Assembly (NCBI RefSeq): GCF_001243045.1
Contig: NZ_LN849007.1
Span: forward strand, 2,136,989 to 2,200,988
Length of the DNA stretch: 64,000 nucleotides
Source: Clostridium niameyense
GTDB taxonomy: Bacteria > Bacillota > Clostridia > Clostridiales > Clostridiaceae
Reading direction: 5' to 3'
Part shown: in pieces, positions 37,920-46,600 of the stretch
Numbering within the stretch: position 1 is the stretch's first letter
Layout of the letters: the number at the start of each line of letters is the position of its first letter
The notes under the pieces: model-generated
Seen by the model: the letters and a program-made list of their open reading frames with translations, nothing else
The model's database searches: none
Told to the model about the DNA's origin: nothing
Position numbers and translations under genes: made by a program

Positions 37920-38342
37920 CTATTTGCTCTGCTCTTTAATTTCTTTCTTATTACCTTGTTTTAATTGTGCTAAAGCATCTGTAATTTTTTCTGGTATTGG
38001 TACTCCTAAACATGCGCAATTTTCTAAAATAGAAATACCCTCATTCGCTATGTAAAAATAACAAACAAGGGTACGGAAAACCCAACTACCAGTATTAAGT
38101 AGCTTATCTAAAGAAACTGCTACTATAAGAACTACTAATATAACTGTCTTTTTAAGAAGTCCTTTAAATCCTGCATTACTGGATAATGTTTTATTACTTA
38201 GAGCTATTAAAACTCCCATTATATAATCTAACACCATAAATATTATTAGTATTTGTAATGCTAAATCCCAACTGCCAAATAAAGCAGTAAACAATGTTCC
38301 TGCTCCTGCTATAATAGTGTTAAAAATATTTTCTTTATCCAT
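37920..38342 (-). CDS. phage holin (holin 4_1 / TcdE type)
   Basis: 140 residues with three to four hydrophobic segments and the family phrases DYIMGVLIALSNKTLSS, SNAGFKGLLKK and NEGISILENCACLGVPIPE. It forms lesions in the membrane that let the endolysin reach the wall. It lies just upstream of the endolysin gene. AGAGGTG precedes the start. Confidence 0.92.
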   Translation of the reverse strand: MDKENIFNTIIAGAGTLFTALFGSWDLALQILIIFMVLDYIMGVLIALSNKTLSSNAGFKGLLKKTVILVVLIVAVSLDKLLNTGSWVFRTLVCYFYIANEGISILENCACLGVPIPEKITDALAQLKQGNKKEIKEQSK

Positions 38343-38368
38343 TTTCGCACCTCTCTTATTTTTAATAT

Positions 38369-38400
38369 AAAAAAGAACCTACATTAAGTAAGTTCTTTTA
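38369..38400 (-). terminator. terminator of the lysis-region cargo gene
   Basis: AAAAGAAC-CTAC pairs with GTAA-GTTCTTTT, right after the stop of the 38408-38998 gene and before the holin. Confidence 0.75.
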
Positions 38401-38407
38401 TTCTCAA

Positions 38408-38998
38408 TTATTCACTCAATACATGATCTACCATAAGATATATAGCATCTAGCTGATTATATAAGTAATTCATAGTTTTTTTAAGATTTACATAATCTAT
38501 AAATTTCCACTTGATAAAATATAAATTTCCTTGAGTATTCATTAAATATCTCCAAACATCAGCCTTTGAATCTTTTCCGTTCAACTCATTTAAATCTTCT
38601 CCTATTAATTCTATTAAAAGATTCCTTATTTCTTCTAATTCATCTTTAGGTATATCTAAATTCAACCCTTTAAATGCATCTCCTACAATCCTATTGTTCC
38701 ATATGTCAACTAGATTATGGCCTCCTCCATTATTGGGTAATTTTCCATATATTCTATAATATATAAGTTTTAAACTAATCTCAATTGAATGTCTGTATGA
38801 ATGCATTATAGGAAATATATATTGATCCAAAACATCAATTCTATTTTCTTTACCTTTTTGCAATGCGATATTAACTAACTCATCAGCCGAAAGTTTATAT
38901 CCCTCTTTAACACCATATAATGATAATTCTTTATCTTGCCACCCAATATATGCTCTTTCCATTGGATTTTTTCCTTCAATAAATATTCTTTTTTTCAT
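38408..38998 (-). CDS. independently transcribed cargo gene (moron), HEPN-like helical protein
   Basis: 196 residues from ATG at 38998 with GGGGGG upstream; an ATG at 39013 overlaps that site. Mostly helical by residue pattern. PIMHSYRHSIEISLKLIYY (about 63-81) followed by GHNLVDIWN is the layout of a HEPN-like family often written FLYRH-ELxLK ... GH-L-xLW. I see no canonical R-x4-6-H nuclease motif, so the assignment is tentative. It has its own promoter and is bounded by terminators on both sides, unlike every other late gene. Candidate lysogeny-expressed defence or toxin gene. Confidence 0.6.
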   Translation of the reverse strand: MKKRIFIEGKNPMERAYIGWQDKELSLYGVKEGYKLSADELVNIALQKGKENRIDVLDQYIFPIMHSYRHSIEISLKLIYYRIYGKLPNNGGGHNLVDIWNNRIVGDAFKGLNLDIPKDELEEIRNLLIELIGEDLNELNGKDSKADVWRYLMNTQGNLYFIKWKFIDYVNLKKTMNYLYNQLDAIYLMVDHVLSE

Positions 38999-39024
38999 AA
39001 TATATCCCCCCATAATATGGATAT

Positions 39025-39053
39025 ATTATACTACTATTGCTACAAATAGGCAA
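39025..39053 (-). promoter_or_regulatory. promoter of the cargo gene
   Basis: Sense strand TTGCCT (39048-39053), exactly 17 bases, TATAAT (39025-39030), 27 bases before the start codon of the 38408-38998 gene. Host SigA type, so active in the lysogen. Confidence 0.75.
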
Positions 39054-39075
39054 AATAAAAACACCCTATAGGTGT
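39052..39075 (-). terminator. second terminator ahead of the cargo gene
   Basis: ACACC-TATA-GGGTGT followed by TTTTATTTT on the sense strand; it shares bases with the -35 box of the cargo promoter. Confidence 0.6.
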
Positions 39076-39134
39076 CTATTCTGCCTTTATAAAATTTAAT
39101 TATGTAGCATTATTTATCATTTGAATTACGTAAT

Positions 39135-39166
39135 AAAAAACCACATTCTCATTACTGAAAATGCGG
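39135..39166 (-). terminator. terminator after the 39178 gene
   Basis: CCGCATT-TCA pairs with TGA-AATG-GG, followed by TTTTTTATT. Confidence 0.75.
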
Positions 39167-39177
39167 CACTATCTTTT

Positions 39178-39390
39178 TTACTTAACGATTTTTTTAAAAA
39201 ATTTGTCTAACAACTTAAATATCTTAGTTTTGAATATTTGCTGCATAAGATTCTCATTAGCATATCTTAAATCTAATATGTTCTTAGCTACTGAATTCTT
39301 AAATGCAGGATTGCTTTTTATTTCAGTTACTTCTTCCACTGAGTAATAGGAACCTAATATAAAAGTCCCTTCACTTCGTTCATGATTCAT
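39178..39390 (-). CDS. small phage protein of unknown function
   Basis: 70 residues: MNHERSEGTFILGSYYSVEE, then a helical, strongly basic C-terminus ending KLLDKFFKKIVK. No domain recognised. AGGAGGTGT precedes the start. It lies between the tail-fibre genes and the lysis region, ahead of two terminators. The 146 bases before it (39391-39536) hold no gene. Confidence 0.55.
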   Translation of the reverse strand: MNHERSEGTFILGSYYSVEEVTEIKSNPAFKNSVAKNILDLRYANENLMQQIFKTKIFKLLDKFFKKIVK

Positions 39391-39536
39391 ATTACACCTC
39401 CTACATACTAAGATTATATCATTAAGTATACATTAAAGGTAGTACCTCAATATTGAATTTTCAAGTAATTTATGATGTTGTATATGACAACTTATATGTA
39501 ATAGTTCTTGAGTTATCATATTTTTCTATTGTGTAA

Positions 39537-39674
39537 TTAAAACTCCATCCCAGTTATCTTCTTGAATTCTTCTGGTGTTATTTCTCCAAAAGGTCTTTGT
39601 TTAGTTCTTACCACTGTTCTTAACTGTTCTAACGTACACCATTTATATTCCCATGCCAAACTCCAAAAATTCAT
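39537..39674 (-). CDS. XkdX-family phage protein
   Basis: 45 residues translated from the sequence: MNFWSLAWEYKWCTLEQLRT, ending ITPEEFKKITGMEF. This is the XkdX pattern (F-W-x-L-A ... W-x-T-x-E-Q-L ... G-E-I-T-P-E-E-Y/F-x-x-I-T-G). Found after tail-fibre genes in many Firmicute phages; role unknown. Its ATG overlaps the preceding stop (TAATG) and GGAGGT lies upstream. Confidence 0.85.
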   Translation of the reverse strand: MNFWSLAWEYKWCTLEQLRTVVRTKQRPFGEITPEEFKKITGMEF

Positions 39675-39943
39675 TATTTATTACCTCCTGCTAATTGTAT
39701 TTTTACTTGTGCCAATTCTTTACCTAAAGTATTTATAATACTATCTTTTTTAATATTTTCTACTTTAGCTTGACTTAACTCTTTTCCCAAGGCATTTACT
39801 TGTTTTTGCAATTCTAGTATTGGGTTTTTAGGGAGTTCCCGAATAGCCTCGGAAGGTTCTTTTTGAAATGGTACCTTAACACTTGCTCCACTATCATACT
39901 CTATAAATAAAAATTCATCTTTTACATATTGTTTTTTAATCAA
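39674..39943 (-). CDS. phage tail-region protein with repeated coiled coil
   Basis: 89 residues. An N-terminal beta-like part (FLFIEYDSGASVKVPF) and a C-terminal coiled coil in which NALGKELSQAKV and NTLGKELAQVKI repeat with about 22-residue spacing. Probably part of, or a chaperone for, the host-recognition fibres. It overlaps its upstream neighbour by 8 bases. Confidence 0.6.
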   Translation of the reverse strand: MIKKQYVKDEFLFIEYDSGASVKVPFQKEPSEAIRELPKNPILELQKQVNALGKELSQAKVENIKKDSIINTLGKELAQVKIQLAGGNK

Positions 39944-40631
39944 TTTTAATTCCTCCTAGGAAGTCTATTTTCGCTCTTACTTTACAATCTGAATATGCTT
40001 GACTTTCACCACATACTATTACTTTAAAACTCTTATTAAATTTAATATATCTTTCGTATGTCGTATAGATTTCGAAAAGTACGTGCTCAGTACCTTTTAG
40101 GTTATCAAATTTTTTTGTTTGTATTTTGTCTACTATTGATGTAAATTCATTATCGGGAGCATACAATGGTGGCACATCGTAATTTTTCAAATTCGATTCT
40201 GACACGTGTTGTAAATAGCTATTTAGTGTACCTAGTTCTGATATATCTAATTTCACGCATAAATTTGATGAATCCCCTAATTGATTAGCTTCTGATAAAA
40301 TATATTCAATACCATCAATGATTAATTTTATTTTAATGTTTTTACATATATACTCATAATCAGAATTCGAAACACTTGGACCAACTTCTACATTTAAATA
40401 TCTAAAAATACCACCATTTTTTGATTCTAACGCAATTATTTCTTTTTCACTATATGAGTATGTTTCTGCGAATATATATTTATCTTTCATTCCAAAAATT
40501 TTATATTGATTAAACATTAATTGTTCTGAATTAGTTGAAATTAATTTTTGTGTATTCTTAAGAATGTTTTTGCTGTTTTTATTTACTTCATCTAATGTTT
40601 TTTTATCAGCTATAAAAATTTCCTCTGCCAC
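39936..40631 (-). CDS. phage tail/baseplate protein, possible receptor-binding component
   Basis: 231 residues: an N-terminal helical attachment-like segment (EVNKNSKNILKNTQKLISTN) and a beta-rich remainder. No domain recognised. Position after the baseplate protein and before XkdX suits a tail-tip adhesin. Its ATG overlaps the stop of the preceding gene. Confidence 0.5.
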   Translation of the reverse strand: MAEEIFIADKKTLDEVNKNSKNILKNTQKLISTNSEQLMFNQYKIFGMKDKYIFAETYSYSEKEIIALESKNGGIFRYLNVEVGPSVSNSDYEYICKNIKIKLIIDGIEYILSEANQLGDSSNLCVKLDISELGTLNSYLQHVSESNLKNYDVPPLYAPDNEFTSIVDKIQTKKFDNLKGTEHVLFEIYTTYERYIKFNKSFKVIVCGESQAYSDCKVRAKIDFLGGIKID

Positions 40632-41629
40632 TACAACACCTCCTTATAATATAAAAGCCCATTCTTTATACCTAATTCATACTTTTTATCATTACTATCA
40701 TCTTCGATAATTTTATTCGCTTTATCATCCAATTGCGATTCAACTGTTTGTCCATTTTCTGTTTTTATATCTGATGCTTTAAGTTCTACCTCTCCAATTT
40801 CACCATTTACAGATTTTACGGGTATATTGATGTTTTTAATATCCTTCTTCAACTGTTCTACATCATTGCTTAATTTAGCTGCTAGATTTCCATCTAGTTT
40901 ATCTTTTAGAGTATCAAACCAACTATTGAAATCTTTTTCCCATTTAGTTGTATTAGGATTAAACCAATTATTCCATTGATCTAAGAATTTATTTATATTT
41001 TCACTGTACCATTTTTCAAAGGCTTGTTTTTTTTCTTTGGTCCATATTGCAATGTCTTTATCATAAGCCTCTTTAGTTTGACTATACCAACTTTCAAATT
41101 GATTAAATATTTGAGTAGTGTCTACTTGATCTACAGTACCGTGTACAATACCACATAATTCTTTATTAAGTCTTAAATCTGTAATATCTGATTGAGTAAT
41201 TTTTATAGCTCCAGCATTAATTTTTATATCTGCTAAAGCTAACTCATACATATCCGCATCCCTTTGTATTGTAGGAGCTGTAGCTTGACTTTTAAATTCT
41301 CCTTTTTTTACCCTTGCCCTTATTTCTCTTTTAGCTACATCATATCTTAATACAATTTTATCGATTCTATTAAGTACGCCATCTGCTACGTCTATATTTA
41401 ATACTAAATCATCTGTATTTTCATATTTATAGCCTTCAATCCATCCCTTACCTTTTTTTAAGATAACTTGCATTTTGCTTGTTTCTACAACTTGCAAACC
41501 CATCTTAGGGATTGGGAATACTCCATTGCCTATAAAGCTAGCAAAATACTCAGCATAATTCTCTGCCTTGTATACTCTGTCCCAAGTATCACCTACTTTC
41601 ATAGCATTAAAAAAACCTGACTTTTCCAT
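40631..41629 (-). CDS. phage baseplate/upper tail-tip structural protein
   Basis: 332 residues. The first 170 (KSGFFNAMKVGDTWDRVY ... FASFIGNGVFP ... DITDLRLNKELCGIVHG) match the N-terminal domain of many Firmicute phage baseplate-fibre proteins. The middle is Trp-rich and helical (WYSQTKEAYDKDIAIW, WYSENINKFL, WNNWFNPNTTKW), a likely trimeric coiled stalk. The end has VNGEIGEVELKASDI, a beta-strand fibre motif. Confidence 0.75.
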   Translation of the reverse strand: MEKSGFFNAMKVGDTWDRVYKAENYAEYFASFIGNGVFPIPKMGLQVVETSKMQVILKKGKGWIEGYKYENTDDLVLNIDVADGVLNRIDKIVLRYDVAKREIRARVKKGEFKSQATAPTIQRDADMYELALADIKINAGAIKITQSDITDLRLNKELCGIVHGTVDQVDTTQIFNQFESWYSQTKEAYDKDIAIWTKEKKQAFEKWYSENINKFLDQWNNWFNPNTTKWEKDFNSWFDTLKDKLDGNLAAKLSNDVEQLKKDIKNINIPVKSVNGEIGEVELKASDIKTENGQTVESQLDDKANKIIEDDSNDKKYELGIKNGLLYYKEVL

Positions 41630-42723
41630 TAGTTCACTTCCTTTTTAGATATTTTTTTTATAGTATCTAATAAATTAGGTATATGTTCTCCAAAAGTAAC
41701 TTCTAAATTAAATCCATTAACTTCGTAGATCTCTTTTATTTCTGTTATTTTTGTATTAAGAATAACTCCCCACTTTCTGTCTAATACGGTTACTGTATCT
41801 CCTAAATCCCAATCCTGGCCATAATTAAAAGAACCATATGGGATTACTGCTGCTTCAAAAGTTTCTATTATTTTAAAATCTTTAAGTTTATGCTCCCCGA
41901 TACTCTTTAATTCCTTAATATTTTCGGCCTGTCCACAATCTAAAAAAATTTCTTTCCTAGTTAGTCCCTTAGCAGCTCCAACCATTTGTATTAATCTTTC
42001 TTCATTTTCACCTTTACCACCACAGTAGGCAATATTTTTATAATTAAGCAGGCTTTTAATAAAATGCTTATTCTTTATATTGTCAAAATCTACACTGAAA
42101 ATAACCGGAGGATTTTTTTCCTGTTCAGATGTTAGATTTCTTCCTTCCAGTACATCAAATACAAATTTATTATTAAAGGTATCTAAAGTAATATCCCAAC
42201 CTAAATTAGAATACTCTGCAATCTCCGTTATTTTATCTGCTAGATTAGCATATCTAGTCCTCCAGGCATCTTGTACACCTCTGCTTTTATTTTCTGCAAT
42301 AATTAAATTAGGAATAATTCTATATTTATCTACTGGATTTACTGCATTATTATTTACAAATTTCTTAATTATAGTTTCTTGAAATCCCGCTGCAGTATCA
42401 TAACTATTTCCTATAGGTGGAATAGTTATCCTTCTTTTTAATATACCTTTCAAAGTTGGTCCTTTAATGGTTAATTCTTCTTTACTATCTTCAGTCATAG
42501 TTTTTTCAATATGTTCTATAATACCAACCTTATTAAAGGAAGCTCCTAAGAGAATTAAATTATCCTCCTGGAGCTTATCAGCATTATTTTTATTTAAATT
42601 TATGTGTAATTCAAATTCACCTACTGGGCTAAATTTACGGATAAATATCAAAGATTCATAATCATCAATTTCACCTAATAAATTAAATTGTTGGTCTATA
42701 ATTCTAATTGGTACGTTATTCAT
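41629..42723 (-). CDS. siphovirus Gp37-like tail-tip protein
   Basis: 364 residues, of the ReqiPepy6 Gp37-like family of tail-associated proteins: an early IRKFSPVGEFELHINLN and KVGIIEHIEKTM, later YGQDWDLGDTVTVLDRKWGV. It stands in the place of the tail-associated lysin/baseplate hub, after the distal tail protein. Its stop overlaps the start of the next gene. Confidence 0.8.
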   Translation of the reverse strand: MNNVPIRIIDQQFNLLGEIDDYESLIFIRKFSPVGEFELHINLNKNNADKLQEDNLILLGASFNKVGIIEHIEKTMTEDSKEELTIKGPTLKGILKRRITIPPIGNSYDTAAGFQETIIKKFVNNNAVNPVDKYRIIPNLIIAENKSRGVQDAWRTRYANLADKITEIAEYSNLGWDITLDTFNNKFVFDVLEGRNLTSEQEKNPPVIFSVDFDNIKNKHFIKSLLNYKNIAYCGGKGENEERLIQMVGAAKGLTRKEIFLDCGQAENIKELKSIGEHKLKDFKIIETFEAAVIPYGSFNYGQDWDLGDTVTVLDRKWGVILNTKITEIKEIYEVNGFNLEVTFGEHIPNLLDTIKKISKKEVN

Positions 42724-42725
42724 GC

Positions 42726-43598
42726 TTACACCCCCATATATAAAGGCTTATAATATAATGCCATTTCAAGATTATCTATACCTTTTTCAGCATCATATCT
42801 CAAAAGATTATCTCCTACGTTTAATTGTAGGAACTCACTTTCAAGATCTATATAATTAAATACATTTATTTTAGTTCCATTACTTTTAACCATTTCTACT
42901 CTTTTATTTCCAAAGCTAGTATTTATAACTAGCTTATCTCCAACATTTAAAGTACGTTTTACTTTAATAAATTTTTGAGTATAAACATCATAAAGTGAAG
43001 GATTTACTACTGTTGCAAGTGCTTTAAATTCTATACGCATACCACATTCAACATCACCCTTATTTTTAGCATTAACTATTAAATTGCTTATTCTATGTCC
43101 CATAATAATTCCTGTTTCCTGTGGAATTATAAGAGGAAAATGAAAATCTCCAACCCATAAAGCTATTTCTTCTTTAGCTTCGTGTAAATCCATCCAAAAA
43201 GGATTGGGACAATACAACTGTATTAAAAATTCCTGAGCATTTACTATTTGTTCTTTAAATGCTGGACTATCTGCCACAGTACAATCTACAGTATGCTCCG
43301 CAGCATTATTTATATAAATAAGTTTACCCTTCAGCTTTGGATTAAATATAGAGCATAATTTTTGCCTCTTAGCATACATATCTTCCATAGTATCACCTAC
43401 AATTACTCCAGTTATAGGTATTAACCTTTCTTCTAAAAGTGTTCCATGATAGCTTTTTCCATCTTGGCCAGGTGCTTTACTAGACAAAATAGTTGTTTTG
43501 GGACTTCCTGTGTTTTCAATCTTTTGTAAAATAAAAGGGACAGAGTTTCCTAATTCTATACTCTGTCCTCTTTCATTTTTAAATATTATTTTTTGCAA
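42726..43598 (-). CDS. distal tail protein (Dit, siphovirus tail component)
   Basis: 290 residues. ENERGQSIELGNSVPFIL at the start, GVIVGDTMEDMYAKRQKLCS and YCPNPFWMD are typical of the Dit family, which forms the hexameric hub joining tail tube to tip. It directly follows the tape-measure gene, the conserved order. Confidence 0.88.
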   Translation of the reverse strand: MQKIIFKNERGQSIELGNSVPFILQKIENTGSPKTTILSSKAPGQDGKSYHGTLLEERLIPITGVIVGDTMEDMYAKRQKLCSIFNPKLKGKLIYINNAAEHTVDCTVADSPAFKEQIVNAQEFLIQLYCPNPFWMDLHEAKEEIALWVGDFHFPLIIPQETGIIMGHRISNLIVNAKNKGDVECGMRIEFKALATVVNPSLYDVYTQKFIKVKRTLNVGDKLVINTSFGNKRVEMVKSNGTKINVFNYIDLESEFLQLNVGDNLLRYDAEKGIDNLEMALYYKPLYMGV

Positions 43599-43606
43599 TT
43601 TATCAC

Positions 43607-46600
43607 CTACATTCCAAATGCTAAATTCCTTAAAGTTGTTTCTGTTTTACTTCTCTGCTCTGAAGGACTTAAGGCCTTCGGGCTATTAAAGGTAATATTA
43701 TTATTTACTACCGTATTACTAGTATTAGTTGTTGATTTATTTATGCCATTATTACCTATATTTGAAATAGGATTATAATTAGCCTTATCAATAGCAGTTT
43801 GTATTTCATCAGTTCTAATAGAACTTATAGTTTCTCCTATATTTTTAATCATATCAATTACTGGATTTATTTTTTCTTTCATACCATCTGCAAGTCTTTC
43901 ACCTAGGGTTTTCCCTGCATTTTCATAATCCTTGTCATACGATTTTATTAATTTAACTATTTCAGCTTGATTATTGGATACTATAAGTTTTTCAGATTCA
44001 GCTTGTAAATTAGTCATTTTTAATTTTTCATCATAGAATTTTTTAGTATCTGATAATTGTTTTTCTAAGTTATTTTTATTAGCATCATATAAATTATTTA
44101 TACTATTAACTTCATTTTGCTTTTTCTGTTCAAGAGTATTTTTTTTATTTTCTATATCTTCCCTATGAAGTCTTTTATTTCTTTGTGCAATAGATCTATT
44201 TAATTCTTTTTGCAATTCAGCTTTATTAAATTCATTATGTTCAAATTTTAAGGCATCTTCTAAGGAATGTATTTTGTTTAATTCTTCTTTATCTTTATCG
44301 GCTTTTTCTTCAGCTTTTAGTTCATCATCTAATGCCTTTATTTTAGCATTGTATACATCATTTATTCTTTTGATAGATTCATCTTTCCATTTATTTAGAT
44401 TTTCTAATTCTTTATTAATTTTATCTTCTTGGAATTTTAATTCTTGAGAATATCTTTCTTTTAAGGAATTAATAATTTGATTTTGAAATTTATTTATATT
44501 ATCAGATATTTTTTTATTGGCTTCTGAAACTGCATTGGCCATATTGTCTAATTCTATCCTAGCATCTTCAAATTCTTTTCTAACCTTTATAGTTTCTTCT
44601 GCTGTTGCTCCAAAAGTATAAGCTAATTTTTCATATCTTTTTCTTAAAGCCTCTATCTTTTTAGACTGTAATACTACTATTGCCTGTTGATTTTCTAAGT
44701 CTTTTGTTAAATCTCCTGTTTTAATACTTAACTGTTTAATTGCAGTATTGTAAGTTATCATTAAATCTTTAAAAGAATTTTCTTCTGTTTTAAAAGATTT
44801 TAAAATTGCTTTTTCTTTTTTATCTAATAATTTAAAACCATTATCATAATACTCTTTTAAAGCATTCTTAGAGCGTTCTAACTCATAAATTTGTTTTTCT
44901 TGTACTGCTTTAGTAGAATTTAACACCTGCTTTTGATACTGTCTTAAATCATATAGTTTATTTGCATAAGTATTTTTAGCGTTTTTATCCTGGGTGTTTT
45001 TTTGTAATTTTTGATAATACGCTATTTGTGAATCTATACGGGCCTTTTCTGTTTGTAGCTCAATTTTATTTTCATTTTTTAAAATTCTTAATCTATTTTC
45101 TATATGAGTAACTCTATTTTCATAATCCTCTTTTAAATAATCTTTAGATTTTTCTACTTCTTCTTTATTAAGTTTATCAACAAATTCCAAATACTTTTGA
45201 TATTCATCCCTATGATTAGCTCCCCAATTTAATTGTCTTGCTAATCTATCTTTTATCTCATTTTCATTTGTATTTGTCTTGATTTTTACATCTATAACTT
45301 TATCTGATAGAATATTTTTTACTACATTCGTTGCCTTTTCAGAGGCTTCTTTTACTTTATCTAAATTATCTAAAATACCCAAAGCTAAACCCTCGGATGT
45401 ATATTGTCCGTAAGCTCGTGTAACCCTAGAAGGTGAATGAATATCTAATGTTTCCCTTATTTTATTAGATACACTATTGCCAAGATTTTTAGCTGCATCA
45501 ACTACTTTTCCTACACCGCTTGTTATACCATTTAAAAGTCCGTCTATTATATTTTTACCTATCTCTAACATTTTGCTAGGTAAATTTTCGAAAGCGGTTA
45601 TTATATTAGTTCCTATATTTTTAGCACCTTCTATAATAGAGTGGCCTGTATTAATTACACCATTTTTCATGCTTGTAAACATATTAACTGCTAAATTATA
45701 TAATCTACTTGGTAATGTAGTAAACCAGTTTAAAATACTAGTCCATATATTAATTACACCTTGCTTTATATCATGGCATAAGTTAATTGTGCTAGTACAC
45801 ATATTATTCCATGTATTAATACACATAGTTTTTAAATTATTCCATAGATTAGATAGAAAGGAACATATTCCATTCCATATACTCATGGTTATATTTTTTA
45901 TACCATTCCAAGCACTTATTACTATTTGTTTTTGTACTTCTAAGATTGTAGTAAAGATTTTAGTTATACCATTCCATATATGCGAAAATCCTTCTTTTAT
46001 ATTATCCCATATTTGCATTAAGTCTGTATTTAACTTTGAAAAATTTCCTGTGCATATATCTATAACTATTAAAATTGCACCTAAAAAAATATTTTTTATG
46101 ACTTCCCAAACTCCTGAAAAATATTCTTTTACTCCATCAAAAACATTCTTTATTCCATCTATTAAAAAGCCAAATTTATTCATAACAAAGGAAGTAATGC
46201 CTTCTAATGATGAATTAAAAATTTGTTTTATACCTTCCCATAAATTTATAAAAAACTCTTTCATACTATTCCATATATCTTTTGTATTTGTTTTTATACC
46301 TGTCCATAATCCATTAAACCACGCAGGAATGCCTTTGAAAAAATTAATTAATGAATTAAATGCATCTGGAATTGTTTTAGTAAAAAACTTTACAATTGCA
46401 TTTGAAACTGTTCCTATTATTTTATTTATACCCTTCCATATATTTATTATGGCACTTCTAAACCCCTCATTCGTATTCCACAAATGTTTTATACCTATAA
46501 CTAAAAGAGTAATCGCTGCAACAATTCCTACTATAATGACAATAATGGGATGCCCCATTAAAAAGCCTAACGCTATAGTTAACCCTTTCACACCGAGGGT

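Noticed and set aside
38408-38998. Classification as a definite HEPN ribonuclease toxin
   Set aside because: The helical pattern fits but the R-x4-6-H catalytic motif is not visible, so I kept it as a HEPN-like cargo protein only.
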